From assembly GCA_014728115.1 (NCBI GenBank), contig WJME01000308.1, forward strand, positions 1 through 41,486: a DNA stretch of 41,486 nucleotides, in the 5' to 3' direction. This DNA comes from Candidatus Zhuqueibacterota bacterium. GTDB taxonomy: Bacteria > Zhuqueibacterota > Zhuqueibacteria > Residuimicrobiales > Oceaniaggregativiventaceae. Below, piece by piece: positions 8,192 to 17,021 of this stretch. Position 1 is the stretch's first letter, and every line of letters begins with the position of its first letter. The notes beneath the pieces are model-generated. The model ran no database searches and was not told where the DNA came from. It saw nothing but the letters and a program-made list of their open reading frames with translations. The translations under genes and the position numbers were made by a program.

Positions 8192-10135
8192 ATGAAAACG
8201 TACAAGTGGATACTCGTTGCAATCGGGCTGGTGCTCATCGGTTTTGTTTGGTTCACTGTTCGTTTGCCCCGTATCCCTGAGAATCTTAACGAGATCGCAT
8301 TGAGCAATCCCACCACGATCTATGCTGATGATGGTCAGATTATCAAAGTACTGGCCAATCGACAGGTGGTTCAAATCGATCAAATCAGCCCTCTGTTCCT
8401 TAATGCGACTATTGCTATCGAAGATGATAATTTTTATTCTCATCATGGTTTCAGCAAACGGAGCTTTTTGCGGGCCCTGTGGATCAATCTGAAAAATTTC
8501 AAGGTCAGGCAGGGAGGCAGTACTATCACACAACAACTGGCCAAGAATTTGTTTTTCAGCTTTGATAAAAGTCCATTGCGTAAGATCAAAGAGCTGTTTG
8601 TCGCTTTACAGATGGAGCGACAATTTACAAAAAAAGAAATTTTGGAAGCCTATGTCAACCAGATCGATTTTGGCTCTGGTATTTATGGTATCGAGCTGGC
8701 CTCTCAGACCTATTTTGCCAAGCATGCCGATGAACTCACCCTGGCCGAGTCTGCCATGCTTGCCGGTATTCCCAATTCACCTGGCTGGTACAATCCTTAC
8801 CGGTATTTTGAAAACGCCAGGAATCGACAAGAGTTTGTTTTGTCGCGCATGCAAGCGGAAAATTTTATTACGGCAGAGCAACATGAAAAAGCTCTTGAAC
8901 AAGAAATGAATTTGCGGCGAATGAATCCCTTGACGGGCCACGTGGATTATTTTGTGTCCGAGTTACGCAAAAGGTTGAGTGAAAAATACGGCCAGGATGC
9001 TGTCAATTATGGCGGGCTTCATATTCATACCACACTGAATACCCGAATGCAATATGAGGCCTTTCATGCCGTGCGCGATGGTCTCTATAGCATGGATGCG
9101 TTGATGGGTCTGCCTGCTTATGATGAAGCGAGTTGGGAAGAAAAACTCGATTATCCTCAGGCGGCTTTGGTTGCCATCGATCCGCATACCGGTGCCGTGA
9201 AAGCTCTGGTCGGTGGCCGTGATTATCGAAGAACTCCCTTTAACCGAGCCCTGGCCAACAATCGCTCGGCCGGATCAGCCTTTAAGGTCTTTACCTATAT
9301 GGCTGTTCTCGATAAAAATGTCGCTGACCCCACGACCGTTTTTGTCGATGAGCCGGTGAGTTACAAGCTACCGACCATGACATGGACGCCCCAAAATTTT
9401 GACAAAGAATTTCATGGTCCAATGATTTTAAAGGACGCTTTGGCTCAATCGCGCAATGTGATCGCTGCCAAGCTCATCGACCTGATAAAACCACAGGTTA
9501 CGATCGACTATGCGAAACGTATGGGGATTACGAGTGATATGGAGCCCAATCCTTCGATCTCTCTCGGGGCTACAGGCGTATCTCCCATGGAAATGGCATC
9601 GGCCTATGCGAGTATTGCCTCGCTCGGGATTTATCGCGAACCCTTTATGTTGACCCAGACAAAATCAGTCACCAACCAGGTGATCGATGTGTTTTCAAAC
9701 ACCAGTGAGCGAGTCGTAGACCCTCAGACCACTTATTTGCTCCTGGATATGATGCGGGGTGTTGTAGAGTCGGGTACTGCACAACGCATTCGGCATTCAG
9801 GCTTTGATCTGCCCTGTGCGGGTAAAACCGGTACGACCAATGACTATCGCGATGCATGGTTTATCGGCTTTACACCGGATCTCGTTGTCGCGGTCTGGGT
9901 AGGATTTGATGATAATCGAAAAATGATCAACAAACACGGAGCAGGGGTAACAGGATCGAGCGGAGCCTTGCCCATATGGATCAATTTTATAAAAGAATCC
10001 CTGGAGGATGCACCCTATACAGAATTCCCCATACCCCAGGGGATCGATTTCAAAGTCGTTGACCCGCGTACTGGCAGTGGAGCCATGCCCGGAGGACCCA
10101 GTATGAGGGTGGCAGTACGTACAAGTGACGGATAG
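8192..10135 (+). CDS. Penicillin-binding protein 1A family (transglycosylase/transpeptidase)
   Basis: Class A PBP that polymerises glycan strands from lipid II and cross-links peptides on the outer face of the inner membrane. The 647 residues comprise a membrane anchor (about 5-23), a GT51 domain (about 40-220) with catalytic Glu77 in IEDDNFYSHHG and the GGSTITQQLAKN motif, and a transpeptidase domain (about 320-610). The transpeptidase carries the nucleophile Ser362 in GSAFK, the SRN triad at 420-422 and KTGTT beginning at Lys545. It is somewhat short for the family and lacks a long C-terminal tail. AAAGGA upstream of the ATG serves as Shine-Dalgarno. It follows the unknown membrane protein by one base. 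Confidence 0.95.
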   Translation: MKTYKWILVAIGLVLIGFVWFTVRLPRIPENLNEIALSNPTTIYADDGQIIKVLANRQVVQIDQISPLFLNATIAIEDDNFYSHHGFSKRSFLRALWINLKNFKVRQGGSTITQQLAKNLFFSFDKSPLRKIKELFVALQMERQFTKKEILEAYVNQIDFGSGIYGIELASQTYFAKHADELTLAESAMLAGIPNSPGWYNPYRYFENARNRQEFVLSRMQAENFITAEQHEKALEQEMNLRRMNPLTGHVDYFVSELRKRLSEKYGQDAVNYGGLHIHTTLNTRMQYEAFHAVRDGLYSMDALMGLPAYDEASWEEKLDYPQAALVAIDPHTGAVKALVGGRDYRRTPFNRALANNRSAGSAFKVFTYMAVLDKNVADPTTVFVDEPVSYKLPTMTWTPQNFDKEFHGPMILKDALAQSRNVIAAKLIDLIKPQVTIDYAKRMGITSDMEPNPSISLGATGVSPMEMASAYASIASLGIYREPFMLTQTKSVTNQVIDVFSNTSERVVDPQTTYLLLDMMRGVVESGTAQRIRHSGFDLPCAGKTGTTNDYRDAWFIGFTPDLVVAVWVGFDDNRKMINKHGAGVTGSSGALPIWINFIKESLEDAPYTEFPIPQGIDFKVVDPRTGSGAMPGGPSMRVAVRTSDG

Positions 10136-10142
10136 GAGGGAG

Positions 10143-11030
10143 ATGAGACCATCATTTAAAATTGCAGGCCTTGGTGAGGTCTTGTGGGATCTCTATGAGG
10201 ATGAGAAATTTCTCGGAGGTGCCCCTGCCAATTTTGCCGCGCATGTAAACCAGGCCGGGGAATATGGAATCATTCTGAGTCGCATCGGCAATGACAAGCT
10301 GGGTGATCAATTGATGCACGAGCTGATCTCGCGCAATCTCGATGTCTCGGGGATCCAAATCGATCCGGTAAAGTCGACCGGCACGGTTCGCGTCCACCTT
10401 GATGAGGCCGGATTGCCATCATTTGATTGTACCCATGATGTGGCATTTGATTTTATGTCTTTTAACGATGTCTGGTACCCTTTTGCACAGCAGGTCGATG
10501 CGGTTTTATTTGGCACTCTTGCACAGAGAAATGCGGTTTCCAAAAAAGCCATTCACGACTTTCTCAATCATACCCCGCATGCGATCAAGATTTTCGATAT
10601 CAATTTGCGCGGATGGTCAGCCACCACAGAAAAAATTGTCATGGATTCCTGTGCCCTGGCGAATATCATTAAACTCAATCAGGCAGAATTGGCCCAGCTT
10701 AAAGCTGCATGGCCCGGGCCTGATGACGATGGCGAGTATCTGCAAGAGTTTCTGGGCAGGTTTGACATTGATTTGGCAGCTTTGACTCTTGGCGAAAACG
10801 GATCCCTGCTTGTGTCAGGAAAAGAGGTGGTGGATCATCCCGGATTTTCTGTGCGCACAATCGATACCACGGGAGCGGGGGATGCTTTTGCTGCGGGGAT
10901 GGTCATAAAATATTTGGAAAAGGCCCCTTTGATCGATATTGCAGATTTTAGTAATCGTCTCGGTGCCTTTGTGACCACCCGCAAAGGAGCGGTGCCGGAA
11001 TGGACCTTTGAAGAAATAATGGATTTTTAG
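10143..11030 (+). CDS. PfkB-family carbohydrate kinase (fructokinase-like)
   Basis: Cytoplasmic sugar kinase of 295 residues in the ribokinase/PfkB family. GEVLWDLYED near the start and FLGGAPANFAAH are typical of the fructokinase branch; DTTGAGDAFAAG (about 240-251) carries the catalytic Asp and the anion hole. The longer frame opens at GTG 10125 inside the PBP1A gene, but that has no ribosome binding site, whereas the ATG at 10143 lies just after AGGAGG (10134-10139), so I use the ATG. The next gene starts directly after the stop, and an SSS symporter follows, which suggests uptake and phosphorylation of one sugar. Fructose is the likeliest substrate by family, not proven. Confidence 0.88.
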   Translation: MRPSFKIAGLGEVLWDLYEDEKFLGGAPANFAAHVNQAGEYGIILSRIGNDKLGDQLMHELISRNLDVSGIQIDPVKSTGTVRVHLDEAGLPSFDCTHDVAFDFMSFNDVWYPFAQQVDAVLFGTLAQRNAVSKKAIHDFLNHTPHAIKIFDINLRGWSATTEKIVMDSCALANIIKLNQAELAQLKAAWPGPDDDGEYLQEFLGRFDIDLAALTLGENGSLLVSGKEVVDHPGFSVRTIDTTGAGDAFAAGMVIKYLEKAPLIDIADFSNRLGAFVTTRKGAVPEWTFEEIMDF

Positions 11031-11699
11031 ATGAAAAAAAGTTCTGAAATTGTGCACCTGCTCATTCTCGTATTGGCATTGGCTGCAGTATGGATATTTT
11101 TTAACGAGTTGCGCAAACGATTGCCTCCACCGCCCAATGAATATCCGGTTCTTCAGGAAGGTGCACGAATCGGCTATTCCGACTCTACCTATTTCAATTA
11201 CCCCTTTCGGATCTCATTTCACCACCCGGGTGACGAATGGCAAATACAGGAAATGAGCAAGGATACCCTTCTCACACCGTTTGACGATTCTCTTGCGATT
11301 AAAAACCAGATACTGTGGATCCTGGCACTGCAACATGACCGCTATGCCAATGCTCAGCTGCAAATCGGTGTGCTCGATCGACCCTCTGATCACGCTCCCA
11401 AAGAACTCGCTATTTCATGGTTTAATGAACAACTTGCGAGTTTCGAGACCCATCAACATCGAACACAACTTTTACAGCCCTTTACCGGCCCCGCACACCG
11501 GCTGATGCAAGGATTTTATTGGGCGTTTGTCACACCGGAATCAGATTCTCTGGTCATCGTTTCTGCACTGTTGCCGCGAACCAAAATCTGTTATGTGACC
11601 CGCGCGCAATGCCGGAAAAAAGACTATGAATTCTTGAGAACAGATTTACAACAACTTACCAGTGGTATCGATCCCTTGCTATGGGAACAACCGAAATAA
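11031..11699 (+). CDS. Unknown protein with N-terminal membrane anchor
   Basis: Unrecognised 222-residue protein. It has an N-terminal hydrophobic segment (about 8-25), a proline-rich linker (RLPPPPNEYP) and a soluble domain with an 'FNYPFRISFHHPGDEWQI' stretch followed by alternating strands. This layout resembles small anchored periplasmic proteins with a PsbP/Mog1-like fold, but the similarity is weak. Two cysteines (in KICYV and RAQCRKK) are close together near the C-terminus. Its ATG immediately follows the stop of the sugar kinase, and the SSS symporter starts 48 bases after its end, so it travels with both. No function assigned. Confidence 0.7.
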   Translation: MKKSSEIVHLLILVLALAAVWIFFNELRKRLPPPPNEYPVLQEGARIGYSDSTYFNYPFRISFHHPGDEWQIQEMSKDTLLTPFDDSLAIKNQILWILALQHDRYANAQLQIGVLDRPSDHAPKELAISWFNEQLASFETHQHRTQLLQPFTGPAHRLMQGFYWAFVTPESDSLVIVSALLPRTKICYVTRAQCRKKDYEFLRTDLQQLTSGIDPLLWEQPK

Positions 11700-11747
11700 G
11701 GTTCACCTGATCTAAATTCTGACGACTTGCTTAAAGAGAGAGGAGCC

Positions 11748-13238
11748 ATGATGCCAAATCAGTTTTATCTCGTGGATAAAATCATTCTCGTTGTCTATTT
11801 TGGCGCGATCATTCTGTTTGGTAGCTATTTTCGCAAACGTAGCAGCAGTTCAATGGGCTTTATGATCGCTGATGGAAAATTACCGAGCTGGGCTGTTGGA
11901 TTGTCTATCTTGGGCACCTTTGTATCGAGCATCACGTTTCTGGCGTATCCTGGACAAGCCTATAATTTTAATTGGGATGCTCTGATGTTCTCATTTACGC
12001 TTCCTGTCGCCGCACTGATCGCTACGATCTATTTCATCCCTCTGTACCGGACTCGCGTCAAAGTGTCTGCCTATGAATTCCTCGAACAACGATTCGGAGG
12101 CTGGGCCCGTGTCTATGGCAGTATCAGTTTTATGTTTGGCTCTGTCACCCGTATCGGTATGATTCTCTTTCTCGTATCTCTGGTCATTCATAGTCTTACC
12201 GGATGGTCGTATACCACAATTATTATTCTAACCGGGATCGGGGTAACCGTTTATACCATGATCGGTGGAATCGAGGCAGTAATCTGGACCGATGTCATAC
12301 AGGTGATTATTCTTATCGGAGGCGCACTGTTTTCTATCTTTTTGCTTATCACAGATATCCCTGGCGGATTACCCAGAATCATAGAAGTGGCTCAGCAACA
12401 CGACAAGTTTTCTCTGGGATCATGGCAATGGGATCTGGTAGCTCCCACAGCCTGGGTGGTGGTGCTCTATGGCATTATGGAAAATTTGAGAAATTTCGGT
12501 GTCGACCAAAATTATGTGCAGAGATATCAGACCACACCATCGACCAAAGAGGCGGCAAAATCCGTATGGACTGCAGCTCTGGCTTATATCCCTATTTCGA
12601 TCCTTTTCCTGTTTATCGGCACAGCACTGTTTGCCTTTTATTCAACCCAGGTTCATAATTTGCCGCAGGCGATGCAGGGTGAAATGATCGGTGACAGAGT
12701 CTATCCGCATTTCATTGTCACTCAAATGCCCATTGGCGTCAGGGGCCTGCTGATATCCGCCATCTTTGCAGCTGCCATGAGCAGTATTGACTCTTCCCTG
12801 AATTGTGTCTCTTCTCTGTCATTGCTGGACTTTTATAAACCCTATTTTAATAAACATTCGGATGAAGCCAATGATATTAAAATGCTGCGCCGGTTTACCG
12901 TTGTTTGGGGTATTTTGGGGACTATTGCCGGCCTGGCAATGACCCAGGTCAAAACAGCTCTGGAAACCGGCTGGCAATTAGGCGGCATTGCCGGTGGAGG
13001 GGTCATTGGCTTGTTTTTACTCGGACTCGCATTTAAACGCATAAAGCGCTGGCATGCAGTGATTGCAGTCATTGCCAGTGTTCTCAGTATCGCCTGGGCC
13101 ACGCTGGCACGAGACCTGCCGGACAACCTCAGTTGGTTAGAATGCAACTGGCATACACGAATGATCGGGATTATCGGAACCGTTACCCTGATCGTTGTTG
13201 GCCTTGTTCTCAGTTTTGTACCAGAGAAAAAATCTTAG
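11748..13238 (+). CDS. Sodium:solute symporter (SSS family)
   Basis: Inner-membrane Na+-coupled transporter of 496 residues with about 13 hydrophobic segments. The SSS signature is clear: GGIEAVIWTDVIQ (TM5-6 region), SITFLAYPGQAY near TM2-3 and AAAMSSIDSSLNC in TM8, which carries the Ser residues used for the second sodium site. The ATG at 11748 follows AGAGAGGAG (11737-11745), better supported than the in-frame TTG at 11727. Co-directional with the PfkB kinase and the unknown anchored protein, so a sugar is a reasonable substrate. It is related to the symporter at the right end of the window but belongs to a separate locus. Confidence 0.92.
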   Translation: MMPNQFYLVDKIILVVYFGAIILFGSYFRKRSSSSMGFMIADGKLPSWAVGLSILGTFVSSITFLAYPGQAYNFNWDALMFSFTLPVAALIATIYFIPLYRTRVKVSAYEFLEQRFGGWARVYGSISFMFGSVTRIGMILFLVSLVIHSLTGWSYTTIIILTGIGVTVYTMIGGIEAVIWTDVIQVIILIGGALFSIFLLITDIPGGLPRIIEVAQQHDKFSLGSWQWDLVAPTAWVVVLYGIMENLRNFGVDQNYVQRYQTTPSTKEAAKSVWTAALAYIPISILFLFIGTALFAFYSTQVHNLPQAMQGEMIGDRVYPHFIVTQMPIGVRGLLISAIFAAAMSSIDSSLNCVSSLSLLDFYKPYFNKHSDEANDIKMLRRFTVVWGILGTIAGLAMTQVKTALETGWQLGGIAGGGVIGLFLLGLAFKRIKRWHAVIAVIASVLSIAWATLARDLPDNLSWLECNWHTRMIGIIGTVTLIVVGLVLSFVPEKKS

Positions 13239-13249
13239 AGTGTGATTTG

Positions 13250-14017
13250 ATGATGATTCAATTGGAAGGTCAAATCAGTGTACAGGCCGCCCTGGAGGCG
13301 CGCAACAGACGATTTCAACTCGTCATACTCAAACAGGGACTTCACCCCACAAGGGCAAATCCTATCCTGGCCAGTGCTGAAGAGCAAAATGTCCCCGTAA
13401 AGTTTGTGTCCGTTAGCGAGATCGATTCTATGGCAAAGGGTAAAACGCATGGCGGCGTGCTGGCTCTGGCAGAATCCAAATCCCCGCTTTCTGCGGATGA
13501 TTTTGTCGAATCCATTCCTTTTTATGGGGATTCGCCCTTTCTATTGCTTTTGGAGGGCGTGGATGATAGCCAGAATTTGGGATTTACCTTGCGTACCGCC
13601 GAAGCAATGGGCGTTCATGCCGTGTTGCTCAAGAAGCACTTATGGGATTTTGATGAGGCTGCTCTTTGCCGGAGCTCATCCGGAGCACTTGAGCGCATAC
13701 CCATGGTTTTGTTCGACCAGACCGTGCCCATGCTGCCGGGTTTGAAAAAACTGGGAATCCATATCTATGGATCTATTGCCAATTCCAAATATACTTTGTA
13801 CGACAAGGACCTGACAGAACCGATATTACTTTGTGTCGGGGGAGAAAAACGCGGCCTCTCTGCAGCGGTGCGCGATCACTGTGAGGCCTTTATTAAAATT
13901 CCCATGCAGAGCCAGACCGGCTCGCTGTCCTTGAGCCATGCAGCGAGCATTCTCTTGGGTGAGACCATGCGGCAAAGATTCGCCAAAAGAGAAAAATTGA
14001 TCAGCAAAGAATTTTAA
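13250..14017 (+). CDS. TrmH/SpoU-family RNA 2'-O-methyltransferase
   Basis: RNA ribose methyltransferase of the SPOUT class, 255 residues. An N-terminal substrate-binding domain (about 1-75) is followed by the knotted catalytic domain: motif 1 DSQNLGFTLRTAEA (conserved Asn and Arg), motif 2 LLCVGGEKRGLS and motif 3 IPMQSQTGSLSLSHAASIL, where SLSLSHAA replaces the commoner SLNVSVA. RlmB/TrmH-like enzymes modify 23S rRNA or tRNA; which one this is cannot be decided. The open frame reaches back to 13133 inside the symporter gene, but the ATG at 13250, 12 bases after that gene's stop, gives the normal N-terminus. Confidence 0.9.
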   Translation: MMIQLEGQISVQAALEARNRRFQLVILKQGLHPTRANPILASAEEQNVPVKFVSVSEIDSMAKGKTHGGVLALAESKSPLSADDFVESIPFYGDSPFLLLLEGVDDSQNLGFTLRTAEAMGVHAVLLKKHLWDFDEAALCRSSSGALERIPMVLFDQTVPMLPGLKKLGIHIYGSIANSKYTLYDKDLTEPILLCVGGEKRGLSAAVRDHCEAFIKIPMQSQTGSLSLSHAASILLGETMRQRFAKREKLISKEF

Positions 14018-14034
14018 AAACCGATAAGATAGAG

Positions 14035-14060
14035 CCCCCGGACAATGACTTGCCCGGGGG
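14035..14060. terminator. GC-rich hairpin between convergent genes
   Basis: Perfect 7-bp stem (CCCCCGG at 14035-14041 and CCGGGGG at 14054-14060) with a 12-base loop, placed between the + strand methylase and the - strand haem protein genes. Neither side has a proper U-tract, so it may end both transcripts only weakly or with a factor. Confidence 0.5.
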
Positions 14061-14066
14061 AAATAT

Positions 14067-15239
14067 TTAAAATCCGGATACCAATCCAAGGGTGAACCGG
14101 TTGGATTCATACTCTAAATCGCGAGTATACTCGGCCATAAATTTCAGGTTTCGTGCCAACAGATAACTTGTATTGAACGTGAATGTTTCATAGTCCACAA
14201 AATCAAGATCTGAATCCACCCGATTATAGAGTCCGATAAACCACCATCGGGAACGATCTTTTTGTGGGGCAAAGATCGCTTCGAGAATAAGACCTGTGGT
14301 TTCTATTTCATTGCCGCTGATATTGAAATAGGGATTGCTGTCTGTGCGCATGAGATATTGGCCGGTCATTTCAAATACCCCCAAAGAGACATTAAAATCC
14401 GGCCCATAATATGTGATATTATTGTCGACACTGGGACTCGTTGCGTGCTCTTTACCGTTATAGTAAAATCCGCCGATGCTGGCGATCTTGCCGATACCCT
14501 GGCTGACGCGCAGGCCAAAATTTTTATACTTGTCTTCATCGAATTTTTGATCGCTGCCCGCTTCTTCTTTGCCATTGCCGTTGACCACCATGCCGACAAT
14601 GTCGGTCGAGGTGGCATCGACCCCGTAAACCAGCATCACCCCCCGATCGTATTTGAGTGTGGTGTATGACATGCCGGGGCTGAGAGTATAAATGACATAA
14701 TCTTCGAATGTCATTCTCAGTTCCCGCTTCATCAGTGGATCCGAGGTTTGAAACTGTCCCAACATGATATCAAAATTGGTGTCAAAAATATTATCAAAAT
14801 GGACATAGGCATCCTCGATCCCGGCAACCTCACCGCGTTCAGACATGTAAAAATAGAAATAGTAGCCGATATTTTTGTACAGGGTTCCTCCTGACATGAA
14901 TTTCAATCCCCATGGGGTTTGCAGATCGGTTTCCACATCGGTATCGCTTTCATAAATACCATATGCATCCAGCCGCACGGCCAGCGGAAAGTCACGATTG
15001 AGCCACATAAGATCATCGCCGGCAGAGATATAATCGCGGGGGTTTTCTTCTTCCTGCAAAATAAAACCGGCTCCGGCAAAATCATCGCCATAGGGTTTGA
15101 GCTTGGGGATAGGGGCATGACAGGTATTGCACGAAAGATTGTATTTCCGGGCAAAGGCCGGTATGGCCAGGGTTGCTGAGGAAAAAGTCAGGATCAGGAA
15201 TACTCCCAACAGTATCCCCAGGGTCCATTTGCGTGTCAT
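14067..15239 (-). CDS. Single-haem cytochrome / putative outer-membrane barrel
   Basis: Secreted 390-residue protein. The signal peptide (about 1-25, ending TLA) is followed at once by one haem site, CNTCH at 37-41, in the context RKYNLSCNTCHAPIPKLKPYGDDFAGAGF. This matches a family of cytochrome-like outer-membrane proteins with an N-terminal 'SCxTCHxxxPKLxxFGxxF' plug. The rest is rich in aromatic, alternating beta-strands with short acidic turns (YKNIGYYFYFYMSERG, SRWWFIGLYNRVDSDL) and ends in F, as expected of an outer-membrane barrel. It lies 97 bases downstream of the pentahaem cytochrome, same strand. A role in passing electrons across the outer membrane is inferred. Confidence 0.78.
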   Translation of the reverse strand: MTRKWTLGILLGVFLILTFSSATLAIPAFARKYNLSCNTCHAPIPKLKPYGDDFAGAGFILQEEENPRDYISAGDDLMWLNRDFPLAVRLDAYGIYESDTDVETDLQTPWGLKFMSGGTLYKNIGYYFYFYMSERGEVAGIEDAYVHFDNIFDTNFDIMLGQFQTSDPLMKRELRMTFEDYVIYTLSPGMSYTTLKYDRGVMLVYGVDATSTDIVGMVVNGNGKEEAGSDQKFDEDKYKNFGLRVSQGIGKIASIGGFYYNGKEHATSPSVDNNITYYGPDFNVSLGVFEMTGQYLMRTDSNPYFNISGNEIETTGLILEAIFAPQKDRSRWWFIGLYNRVDSDLDFVDYETFTFNTSYLLARNLKFMAEYTRDLEYESNRFTLGLVSGF

Positions 15240-15336
15240 AAGGCTAACTCCTTGTTTTTAATTGTTTGTATGACATGTTCATTGTGGCTTGGTGATGATA
15301 CCCGTGAACAGATGCCCTACTGCCTGATCGGAACGA

Positions 15337-16677
15337 CTAGGGCTCATATACCTGCACCCATGTGGTCGTGCTGTTGACCGGCATGATTTCACTTTCGTCC
15401 TCTGGTACGCCCAGGAGATCTGCGACAGGTTTGACAAGCTTACGGAAATTCAATTGAGCATTAAATGTGATCTTGCCTACAGGGATATCATCCGGCAAAC
15501 GCCAGGTATACGTTTCGATCTTTGTTTCCCGGGGCCCTATTCGGTAATCTACACCCAGAGATTTGGTGTTCCACTGCATGATCGTCATGCGTCCTTCCGG
15601 ATCAAAATAAGGCATACGAAAGATACGGTCACCGATCGGCACATCTTCACGACGAACCCCTTTAAAATCGGGTTTGCCCAGAGGCACACCCATATCCTGG
15701 TAAGCGAGAACATCGCTGGCAATGGTATATTCTTCACCCTCGAACCCTTTTTTGTCGACCGGCAGATGATAGGTCTTGCCCTGTGCATCGGTGGCGGTGA
15801 CGTGTAGCCACATGATCCGGTCTTCCACAGAGCCTGAGGGCACTTTGTGCCCGCATTTACCATTAAACAGCTGAACCTCGAGGACGACAACCGCATCCCA
15901 GGGAACTTCCCGTTCTTTGGGGTGCATACGGACCTCGATCGCCCCTGCTACCTTGCCAGGAGAGTGCGCACCGTGAAACAAATGTTGCGAAACAGTATCC
16001 TGTTCGGCCATTTTTGCGTTTTTACCCAACGCTCTCGGCATATGACAGACCTGACATGTGACATTGTCGCGACCATATGGACCTTCTTTCCACTCGATTT
16101 GAGTGGATTTCACCCAGACGCCAAACGGACTCTTTTCATTATGGCAATCCGCGCAATATTCAGACGTTTCATAAAAAGCATTGTATTCTGTATCGTGATG
16201 GGGAGACTCTAGTCCCGGTTTGTTGCCGTATTTCAGCCTGCCCGGATCGATTTGATAACTGAAATTAAAAGGGGGATCCCCCTTTGCATGGACAATCGTA
16301 TGGCACACATCACAACTCACCCCCTCATTGGCGCGGGTTCCCTCTTCAGGCCGGGCCGGGGGCAGATCACCCGCCAGAAAAGCCATAGGAGTATGGCAAC
16401 CATTGCATCCATCCACGACAGGGCGAAGCTCTGGAACGGCCTCGGCATGAGCTTCTGCCAGATCAAAATATTCGATCTCATCCCAGTGATGAGTGTAGGA
16501 TTGTGACATCATGGACTGGGTCCACTGTTGGTAAATATCGACATGACAACTGGCACAGGATTCCGGTTTTTCGAAATCTTTGTATTCCAGAGTTCCTTTT
16601 GCCTCTTCCCTGATAGGAATTTCCTCCTGAGCAACCAACATCAGGGGGACGAGACAGACCCATATCAGATGTCTCAT
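15337..16677 (-). CDS. Secreted pentahaem cytochrome c (cytochrome c554-like)
   Basis: Periplasmic or surface multihaem cytochrome, 446 residues, with a signal peptide (about 1-16). Five CxxCH sites are visible, starting at Cys41, 91, 122, 175 and 208, all in the N-terminal half; extra histidines between them (HHWDEIEYF, HLFHGAHSPG) could be distal ligands. The haem spacing and 'CASCHVDIYQQW' start resemble the cytochrome c554/c' group. The C-terminal half (about 230-446) has no haem motif and looks beta-rich. The start is preceded by AGAGGAG. It is first in a probable two-gene unit with the single-haem barrel protein. No reductase catalytic motif was recognised. Confidence 0.85.
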   Translation of the reverse strand: MRHLIWVCLVPLMLVAQEEIPIREEAKGTLEYKDFEKPESCASCHVDIYQQWTQSMMSQSYTHHWDEIEYFDLAEAHAEAVPELRPVVDGCNGCHTPMAFLAGDLPPARPEEGTRANEGVSCDVCHTIVHAKGDPPFNFSYQIDPGRLKYGNKPGLESPHHDTEYNAFYETSEYCADCHNEKSPFGVWVKSTQIEWKEGPYGRDNVTCQVCHMPRALGKNAKMAEQDTVSQHLFHGAHSPGKVAGAIEVRMHPKEREVPWDAVVVLEVQLFNGKCGHKVPSGSVEDRIMWLHVTATDAQGKTYHLPVDKKGFEGEEYTIASDVLAYQDMGVPLGKPDFKGVRREDVPIGDRIFRMPYFDPEGRMTIMQWNTKSLGVDYRIGPRETKIETYTWRLPDDIPVGKITFNAQLNFRKLVKPVADLLGVPEDESEIMPVNSTTTWVQVYEP

Positions 16678-17021
16678 GATAACGCTCCTCTTTGTTTTTT
16701 TTTATGCCCTTGCATCCGGCAAAATTCAAATGAATTGGCTTTCAAAATCGCTCTATCAGGTTTGCTGATCAGAGGATGTTGTAAAAACGCACTTGATCGG
16801 CTGGATTATGAACCCCTCATGTTAATATACATAAATATTAAAATGAATAAAAGATAAATATCCTGAAATTAGAATCTGTGATTGGAAAATACGACAAAAT
16901 AAAGGAAACAATGTCTATACATAGATATTTGGATGATTGTAAGGTGTTTAAATACATAGGCTCTCTAGATGAAACAAAAACGAATATCCGTTCGATTCCA
17001 TAATTTTAAAGAAAAAATTCT
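16678..17021. other. Intergenic region upstream of cytochrome genes
   Basis: 344 AT-rich bases between the end of the GmhB-like gene and the start of the cytochrome gene, both on the - strand, so it should contain the cytochrome promoter; I could not pick convincing -35/-10 boxes. It also holds a small palindrome (TCTAT-AC-ATAGA, 16914-16925) and a possible 30-codon + strand ORF (16911-17003) with AAAGGA upstream. Nothing else was recognised. Confidence 0.4.
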
